Positions 57,156-64,000 of a stretch of DNA of 64,000 nucleotides are shown piece after piece; position 1 is the stretch's first letter; each line of letters begins with the position of its first letter. Below the pieces are notes generated by a model. It had not been told where the DNA came from. It saw nothing but the letters and a program-made list of their open reading frames with translations, and did not search any database. Both the position numbers and the translations under genes were made by a program. This stretch comes from Anthoceros angustus (Eukaryota; Streptophyta; Anthocerotopsida; Anthocerotales; Anthocerotaceae), in contig VJWM01000266.1 of NCBI GenBank assembly GCA_010909165.1, forward strand, positions 62,001 to 126,000, given 5' to 3'.

Positions 57156-58240
57156 CCATTGCCACCTGTATGACGTGAAATTTCTTCGGGAGTGTAACTT
57201 CCTTCGACATTCCGTTCAGGTCCAAGAGGCCAGTCAGTACTTTCTCTATAACACTTATCAACATCTGTTGTCGACTCTCGGATGGGGATTCCTTGAAAGC
57301 TTATACGGCTTCCCTGCATCTCTTTGGGCTTCACAAAAGTCCATCAACTTGTTTTGTCTCGTCGGTTGCCTTCCGCTTACCTTTGCTCTTTTGCTTGTTC
57401 CTGCTCACATGCCGCACCTTTTCCGGGTAGCTCACACACTTCCACTTGAAAAAATTTGTCCACATTCTCCCAGACCTTACCCTCTAGTTTTGCAATGCAC
57501 AGTATATGGGTTCTGTTGTCCACCTTGTTCTGCTTGTACTGCTCATCTTCACGGCCTTCATCGTCTTCAATCAAACCAAGCACCTTGTAGAGATTGAATT
57601 TCTAGTTCATGGTCATGCTCACATGATCCCGCTTAGCTATCTGCAACTCATCCCGGAGATACCAAACCTGCTCAATAAAATTCATCTTCTTTCGCTTGTC
57701 CGCCATCGGTTGTGATCGGTAGCTAGAATCCTCATCTCGAGAGGCAGTTAGGCCACAATACACATGGGCTTGATCCCTTTAATCGCCTTCCCGATGAGAT
57801 ATGTGCAGGTGCCTCATGGGCGTAGGTATGGTTCCCACCTAATACGCCATGACATACTTCTTCGCTCTAAACCTTTTCCAAGTTGTTCAATGTCCTCGCG
57901 TGCAGGATCAATCATACATAGAAGAGGAAGCACTCCTTCTTCAATCCTCCCTTAGCAATGTGATGAGCAAGATAATTGGCCCATGCCTCATCAACTTTAC
58001 GGATGGGCATCGAGGTCGGGAAGGGCTGGCGCAAATTTTCCGGTTTCAGCTTGATTTGAGGACAACCTTTTTGGGTGGGCGGTCGAATATTGATGTAGTC
58101 TTCCTCCATATGCAATGCCGCCAAGCGCCACTTTGTCGATTTCCACATGAGCAGTATGAATCTCACTGCTTCAGCCGGATGGTGGTGCAGCGCTTACATC
58201 TTCCGACTTTGCGTCTTTGACTACTCAAATTCACATTACA
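57150..58240 (-). pseudogene. ParB/sulfiredoxin-like gene, copy A
   Basis: Minus strand, reading leftwards: LAALHMEEDYINI, MPIRKVDEAWANYLAHHIAK (57912-58166), then a GGNHTYA-context motif near 57802-57843. Next come LIEDDEGREDEQYKQNKVDN, THILCIAKLEGKVWENVDKF and CEQEQAKEQR (57377-57583), then DLNGMSKEVTLPKKFH (57073-57264). Copy B shows the same order with fewer frameshifts and is described fully there. The left end is fused to the tail of the gag at 57150 (GTGACATC in both). A shadow plus-strand frame exists but lacks the motif. Confidence 0.5.
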
Positions 58241-58410
58241 TTACTCCTTCGCAATCCCCTTTGCTGTTTTCGCCTTTGTGAAGTGGTGAGGTCGCTGAAT
58301 ATGGACACCTTCCTTGGAAGGTGGGCGCGCGGATAAGCGTAGGCAAATGGTAATAGCATCCTAGGAATAGAACCTTGGATAGGGTGCCATCGGACCTAAG
58401 ATCGTTAATT
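58241..58410 (-). other. Upstream part of ParB-like unit, partial
   Basis: This matches 59660-59830 (…gtgaggtcgctgaatatggacaccttcc… to …cctaagatcgtt…). It is cut at 58410, where the gag tail is repeated. Short open stretches only. Confidence 0.5.
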
Positions 58411-58555
58411 GTGGCGCGAGTAACACCAGACGACCGGAGGTCAGGTTCTGGAACCGGTGGCGGAGGAGGCACGACCCAACCACGAGACCGCGATTCTGGA
58501 CCCCTTGGGGTGGAAGGTGGAAGCGATTTCCTCGGCCAGATCGTGTGACATCAAG
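58411..58555 (+). pseudogene. F3-type gag tail, second copy
   Basis: This repeats 56990-57140: the end of the gag (GVARVTPA...GxRFTEPVAEEARPNxETAI). It ends in the same GTGACATC junction and continues into ParB-like copy B. Together with copy A it shows that gag tail plus ParB-like sequence was duplicated as one unit of about 1.4 kb. Confidence 0.7.
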
Positions 58556-59830
58556 AATTTAGCCATTGCCACCTGTGGCGTGAAATTTCTTCGGGAGTGT
58601 AACTTCCTTGACATTCCGTTCGGGTCCAAGAGGCCGGTCAATTACTTTCTCTATAACACTTATCAACATCATTGTCACGACTCTCGGATGGGATTCCTTG
58701 AAAGCTTCACGGCTTCCCTGCATCTCTTTGGGCTTCACAAAAGTCCATCAACTTGTTTTGTCTCGTCGGTTGCCTTCCGCTTACCTTTGCTCTTTTGCTT
58801 GTTCTGCTGCGACATGCACCGCTCGGGTAGCTCACACTTCCCACTTGAAAAAATTTGTCCACATTCTCCCGGACCTTACCCTCTAGTTTTGCAATGCACA
58901 AGATATGGGTTACATTGTCCACCTTACGCTTGTCACTCATCTTCACGGCCTTCATCGTCTTCAATCAAACCAAGCACCTTGTAGAGATTGAATTTCTAGT
59001 TCATGGTCATGCTCACATGATCCCGCTTAGCTATCTGCAACTCATCCCGGAGATACCAAACCTGCTCAATAAAATTCATCTTCTTTCGCTTGTCCGCCAT
59101 CTGGTTGTGATCGGTAGCTAGAATCCTCATCTCAGAGACAGTTAGGCCACAATACACATGGGCTTCGATCCACTGAAAATGCGCCTTCCCCGATGAGATA
59201 TGTGCAAGGTGCCTCATGGCTGCGTAGGTATGGTTCCCACCTAATACGCCTATGACATACTTCTTCGCTCTAAACCTTTTCCAAGTTGTTCAATGTCCTC
59301 GCATTCTGCAGGATCAATCATACATAGAAGAGGAAGCACTCCTTCTTCAATCCTCCCCTTAGCAATGACGCGAGCAAGATAATTGGCCCATGCCTCATCA
59401 ACTTTCTGGATCTGGGCATCGGAGGAAGGAAGGGCTGCCGATTTCACCAACAGTTTCGAGGACAACCTTTTGGAGTGGGCGGTATCGAATATTCGTCAGG
59501 TAGTCTTCCTCCATATGCAATGCCGCCAAGCGCTCGATTTCCACATGAAGTATGAATCTCACTTCTTTGTCGGATGGTCGGTGCAGCGCTTACATCTTCC
59601 GACTTTAGTGCCTTTGACTACTCCAAATTACATTACTCCTTCCAATCCCCTTTGCTGTTTTCGCCTTTGTGAAGTGGTGAGGAGTCGCTGAATATGGACA
59701 CCTTCCTTGGAAGGGTGGGCGGTAGCCTTGAGATAAGCGTAGGCAAATGGTAATAGCATCCTAGGAATAGAACCTTGGATAGGGTGCCATACTGGACCTA
59801 AGATCGTTCGAATTGTAGGCGCGTCTCTTC
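58556..59830 (-). pseudogene. ParB/sulfiredoxin-like nuclease-domain gene, copy B
   Basis: Minus strand, N to C: ERLAALHMEEDYLTNIRY (near 59500), KVDEAWANYLARVIAKG and EEGVLPLLCMIDPAECED (59290-59410), KKYVIGVLGGNHTYAAMRHL at 59196-59255, HFQWIEAHVYCGLTVSEMRI, LATDHNQMADKRKKMNFIEQ and VWYLRDELQI (59010-59190). Then VLGLIEDDEG, VTHILCIAKLEGKVRENVDK and FFQVGSVSYP (58830-58980) and LPKKFH (58590). The GGNH(T/R)-x2-AA motif, followed by a hydrophobic strand and a (I/L)LA-x2-HN motif, is the layout of ParB/sulfiredoxin-fold domains, including the divergent versions in eukaryotic genomes. It has several frameshifts. Function is unknown; the 5' end and any introns are not resolved. Host gene, transposon gene or captured gene are all possible. 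Confidence 0.55.
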
Positions 59831-61387
59831 ACGTTTAGCATTGTTTTAGGACTGGAAATCGGTGGCCTATGGCGCCGGCCGATGTACAAAAGGGGCGGAT
59901 CTTCCTCGCTCTCGATTAGCCCTCGGGGCTTAGTCCACACCACACACACTTTAGTTTTGAACACAACCAAGCGGGGAAAGGTGAGAGGAAGGGAAACTCG
60001 CAGGCGTCCATGACGCGAGCAAGCTCCGGACCGTCCGCCCGGTCCCTCGATTTCCTCCTCCTTTGTGAGCGAGCGCTCACTCACCCCTCTCCACCGGTTG
60101 CGAACAAGCTCTCAACCACCCCTAGGAGGCGTCTCGCGCACCACCTCTACCAATCGGACGTCTCCAACTAGCCACATGTAGTGTGGGGATCTCAACCAAG
60201 AATTATCCGGCGTGGGGGTGAGAGAAATGGAGAAGCGAGATGCGGACGGGAGAAGAGTGGGTGAAGGGTGGGCGGTAGCCTTGAGATAAGCGTAGGCAAA
60301 TGGTAATAGCATCCTAGGAATAGAACCTTGGATAGGGTGCCATCGACCTAAGATCGTTCGAATTGTAGGCGCGTCTCTTCACGTTTAGCTGTTTTAGGAC
60401 TGAGAAATCGGTGGCCTATGGCGCCCGACCGATGTACAAAAGGGGCGGATCTTCCTCGCGCTCTCGATTAGCCCTCGGGGCTTCCGTCCACACACACACA
60501 CACTTTAGTTTTGAACACAACCAACGGGGAAAGGTGAGAGGAAGGGAAGCTTCATGAGCGTCTGACCGTTACGAGCAAGCTCCGGACCCGTCCGCGCCCG
60601 GTCCCTCGATTTCCTCCTCCTTTGTGAGCGAGCGCTCACTCACCCCTCTCCACCGGTTGCGGAGCAAGCTCTCAACCACCCCTAGGAGGCGTCTCGCACC
60701 ACCTCTACCAATCGGACGTCTCCAACTAGCCACATGTAGTGTGGGGATCTCAACCAAGAATTATCCGGCGTGGGGGTGAGAGAAATGGAGAAGCGAGATG
60801 CGGACGGGAGAAGAGTGGGTGAAGGGTGGGCGGTAGCCTTGAGATAAGCGTAGGCAAATGGTAATAGCATCCTAGGAATAGAACCTTGGATAGGGTGCCA
60901 TCGACCTAAGATCGTTCGAATTGTAGGCGCGTCTCTTCACGTTTAGCTGTTTTAGGACTGAGAAATCGGTGGCCTATGGCGCCCGACCGATGTACAAAAG
61001 GGGCGGATCTTCCTCGCGCTCTCGATTAGCCCTCGGGGCTTCCGTCCACACACACACACACTTTAGTTTTGAACACAACCAACGGGGAAAGGTGAGAGGA
61101 AGGGAAGCTTCATGAGCGTCTGACCGTTACGAGCAAGCTCCGGACCCGTCCGCGCCCGGTCCCTCGATTTCCTCCTCCTTTGTGAGCGAGCGCTCACTCA
61201 CCCCTCTCCACCGGTTGCGGAGCAAGCTCTCAACCACCCCTAGGAGGCGTCGCGACACCACCTCTACCAATCGGACGTCTCCAACTAGCCACATGTAGTG
61301 TGGGGATCTCAACCAAGAATTATCTGGCGTGGGGGGTGAGAGAAATGGGAGAAGCGAGATGCGGACGCGGGAGAAGAGTGGGTGAAG
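59715..61387. repeat. Three tandem copies of a ~560 bp unit upstream of the ParB-like gene
   Basis: Units: 59715-60267, 60268-60827 and 60828-61387. Copies 2 and 3 are almost identical; copy 1 differs by short indels. Each starts 'gtgggcggtagccttgag' and ends 'gtgggtgaagg', with the shared 'gtgggcgg' at the junction. In minus-strand terms this is the region before and at the start of the ParB-like gene. It includes an (AC)n tract (60490-60510, 61050-61065), a conserved 'gagcgagcgctcactcaccc' and short open frames (MLLPFAYAYLKATAHPS and IEGPGADGSGACS). It could be promoter plus first exon. Confidence 0.8.
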
Positions 61388-62262
61388 GAGTGACTGAGCA
61401 CTGTACGCGATGCGAGGTGTGAAGCTGTGAAGGGAAGTTGGGAAGGAGAACTAATTGAGAGACTAACAGTGGAAATTTGCGCGGATCAAAGAGGATCCAA
61501 ACCGGTCCTGTTGATGGAAGTGTGCGCAGGTGGAAATAATGTTTCCATGTGGAGCTGTGTAAGTGTGGCGTCTTGGCGCGTGAGAGGGAGCGGTTGAAAG
61601 GGGATCTGTGGAAACCCAACCCCCTAAGTGCCAGTGTGTGTGTACGAGTGTAGAGTGCAAAATAAAGTCTGATCCGGTGCAGGTGATAGCCCCGTGGCAG
61701 GAAACCCTGGTGCCGCGCGTCAAAACTAAGTCGCTAGGATTAGAAGTGGGACCCACCTCGGTAGTCATAGCAGCTACCCGGTAGGAGTGGGAGTCGCCGC
61801 GGTGGTAGCTCGGAGGCGAAGGTGGTAGAATAAGAACCGCGGTTGTAGAATAAGACGTGTGGTCGTAGGACAAGATTGGTGGTAGCTAGACAAGTCGGGA
61901 ATAGTGGATGAGCGATAGACAAGAAGAGTGACAGTACGTGAGTCACGATTTAGGCAAAGGTCAATAGTGATAGGTGTCGTGCGAAATACACCTAGCCTCG
62001 ACATGAACTCATGATCTGAGTTCTTAGCGGCTCTGCAGACCTTCTTTCACATCGTAGTCAAAACAGCTGAGGGTCTTTGTGCTGGCATCCCTTCCCAGTC
62101 TAACGGTCGCCCATCGTGATTGTGCAGTAGCGACAACCAGAGTGAAAACTCCTGTCCTTGTTTAGACCTCGAGGTTGCATTCCCCAAGGTCGTGAGAGTT
62201 AGCTCGGCACGGCGATCGATACGCGTTGCGGGTTCTTGTTTGAGTTACAGCAATAAGTGCAT
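61388..62262. other. Non-coding flank of the ParB-like array
   Basis: This follows the third ~560 bp unit and is repeated at 63225-63999. It contains AAAATAAAG near 61660, a run of 'ggtggtag' and 'ggttgtagaataag' motifs at 61790-61880, and no convincing frame on either strand. It could be a promoter or LTR-like region of the ParB-like unit, read on the minus strand. Confidence 0.4.
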
Positions 62263-62760
62263 AGCAGCAATGACGCCGAGCAAGATAATTGGCCCATGCC
62301 TCATCAACTTTCCGGATGGGCATCGGAGGAAGGAAGGGCTGCCGATTTCACCAACAGTTTCGAGGACAACCTTTTGGAGTGGGCGGTATCGAATATTCGT
62401 CAGGTAGTCTTCCTCCATATGCAATGCCGCCAAGCGCTCACTGTCGATTTCCACATGAACAGTATGAATCTCACTGCTGTCGGATGGTCAGGTGCCGCGC
62501 TTACCTGTCTTCCGACTTTGCGTGCCTTTGACTACTCCAAATTCTGTTCTGTTACTCCTTCCGCAATCCCCTTTGCCTGTTTTCTGCCTTTTGTGAAGTG
62601 GTGAGGAGTCGCTGGGAATATGGACACCTTCCTTGGAAGGGTGGGCGCCGGGGGCGGGCGCGCAGATAGCGTAGGCAAATGGTAATAGCATCCTAGGAAT
62701 AGAACCTTGGATAGGGTGCCATACTGGACCTAAGATCGTTCGGAATTGTAGGCGCGTCTC
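62263..62760 (-). pseudogene. ParB-like gene, copy C (N-terminal part only)
   Basis: Minus strand ERLAALHMEEDYLTNIRY and VVLETVGEIGSPSFLRCP (62245-62454) match copy B. It begins at 62263 inside the gene, at 'agcaatgacgc' shared with 59362, directly after the non-coding flank. The GGNH motif part is absent. Upstream (62600-62760) matches 59660-59830. Confidence 0.5.
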
Positions 62761-63224
62761 TTCACGTTTAGCTGTTTTTAGGACCTGAGAAATCTGGTGG
62801 CCTATGACGCCCCAGCCGATGTACAAAAGGGGCGGATCTTCCTCGCGCTCTCGATTCGCCCTCAGGCTTCCGTCCACACACCACACACACTTTAGTTTTC
62901 GGAACACAACCAACGGGGGAAAGGTGAGAGGAAGGGAAGCTTCATGAGCGTCTGACCGTTACGAGCAAGCTCCGGACCCGTCCGCGCCCGGTCCCTCGAT
63001 TTCCTCCTCCTTTGTGAGCGAGGAGCGCTCACTCACCCCCCTCTCCACCAGTTGCGGAGCAAGCTCTCAACCACCCCTAGGAGCGTCTCGCGCACACCAC
63101 CTCTACCAATCGGACGTCTCCAACTAGCCACATGTAGTGTGGGGATCTCAACCAAGAATTATCTGGCGTGGGGGGTGAGAGAAATGGAGAAGCGAGATGC
63201 GACGGGAGAAGAGTGGGTGAAGGT
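62761..63224. repeat. Fourth copy of the ~560 bp unit, partial
   Basis: This repeats 59830-60267: 'cgtctcttcacgtttagctg' through 'gtgggtgaagg'. The (AC)n tract is at 62875-62890. It is followed by the non-coding flank again. Confidence 0.75.
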
Positions 63225-63999
63225 GAGCAGCATGTCTGTGATCACGAGGTGTGAAGCTATGAAGGAAGTTGGGAAGGAGAACTAATTGAGAGACTAAGGA
63301 AATTTGCAGCGGATCAAAGAGGATCCAAACCGGTCCTGTTGATGTGTGCGCGGTGGAAATAATGTTTCCATGTGTGTAAGTGTGGCGTCTTGGCGCGTGA
63401 GAGGGAGCGGTTGAAAGGGGATCTGTGGAAACCCAACCCCCTAAGTGCCAGTGTGTGTATGCAGGTAGAGTGCAAAATAAAGTCACGATCCGGTGCGGTG
63501 ATAGCCCCGTGGCGGAAACCACAGTGCCCGTAGCGTCAAAACTAAGTCGCTAGGATTAGAAGTGGGACCCACCTCGGTAGTCATAGCGCTACCGGTAGGA
63601 GTGGGAGTCGTGATTGGTAGCTCGAGGCGAAGGTGGTAGAATAAGAACCGCGGTTGTAGAATAAGGCGTGTGGTCGTAGGACAAGATTGGTGGTAGCTAG
63701 ACAGAGTCGGGAATAGTGGATGAGCGATAGACAAGAAGAGTGAGTCGTGAGTCACGATTTAGGCAAAGGTCAATAGTGATAGGTGTCGTGCGAAATACAC
63801 CTAGCCTCGACATGAACTCATGATCTGAGTTCTTAGCGGCTCTGCAGACCTTCTTTCACATCGTAGTCAAAAGCAGCTGAGGGTCTTTGTCTTGGCATCC
63901 TTCCGATCTAGCAGTCGCCCATCGTGATTGTGCGATGGCGACAACCAGTGAAAACTCCACATCCTTGTTTAGACCTCGAGGTTGCATTCCCCAAGGTCG
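63225..63999. repeat. Second copy of the ParB-array non-coding flank, cut by window edge
   Basis: This matches 61388-62190 with small indels. The larger tandem period (ParB part to flank end) is about 2.9 kb, and the array therefore continues beyond the window. Confidence 0.75.
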
Positions 64000-64000
64000 T

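Noticed and set aside
57175-58220. Plus-strand frames of 60-140 residues, hydrophobic in parts, across copy A
   Set aside because: They are the reverse of the ParB-like coding sequence. The minus strand carries the conserved motifs in both copies.
58457-58984. A 175-residue plus-strand frame running from the gag tail onward
   Set aside because: It starts in the repeated gag tail and then runs antisense to the ParB-like gene. It has no motif, and the equivalent frame in copy A is interrupted.
60490-60510. (AC)n tract as a possible functional element
   Set aside because: Short simple repeat carried passively in each ~560 bp unit.
1-63999. tRNA or rRNA genes
   Set aside because: No cloverleaf-like or rRNA sequence was recognised. 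The primer sites are only complements of tRNA ends.

Overview
The window looks like a heterochromatic, transposon-packed stretch of a streptophyte nuclear genome, most likely a land plant. The evidence is several Ty3/gypsy LTR retrotransposon lineages with plant-type primer sites (initiator tRNA-Met type and TGGCGCCGTTGCCGGGGA type), one of them a chromovirus. The species cannot be named from sequence. I see no rRNA, tRNA or CRISPR, and no intact host gene. Almost every reading frame is broken by many small indels, so all coding calls are fragments or pseudogenes with approximate edges.

Layout. (1) 1-10120 and 26379-36849: family F1, a chromovirus on the minus strand (gag, protease, RT, RNase H, integrase, chromodomain) with ~485 bp LTRs. 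Copies sit head to tail and share single LTRs (6587-7071, 27798-28250, 28949-29432, 30984-31465). (2) 10121-26378: family F2, a plus-strand gypsy element of about 16 kb nested in the F1 protease region. Its GC-rich LTRs are about 4 kb and carry internal tandem duplications and a cluster of TCCGGA palindromes. (3) 36850-45917: family F3, a minus-strand gypsy element related to F2, with an LTR-like GC-rich region beyond it to about 47575. (4) 47576-52830: an unrecognised minus-strand coding family ('Z') present as a nested tandem array. (5) 52838-53445: the LTR end, primer site and gag start of a second F2-like copy, cut by a probable copia-type LTR (53446-53784) and followed by an AT-rich, unassigned stretch. 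(6) 54860-57155: the cleanest coding region, an F3-type gag on the plus strand with three zinc knuckles. (7) 57150-63999: a tandem array whose minus-strand coding part contains a ParB/sulfiredoxin-like motif (GGNHTYAAM context), with its upstream region triplicated in ~560 bp units and the larger unit starting again near 62263.

Two things run through the whole window. Segments from about 80 bp to more than 2 kb are repeatedly duplicated in tandem, and the junctions show short homologies. Copies differ mainly by short indels near CG/CTG-type sites. The duplications could be real, or both could reflect a noisy long-read assembly of methylated repeats; raw reads would decide. The most novel candidates are the ParB-like repeated gene joined to a gag tail, the Z array, and the very long F2 LTR.
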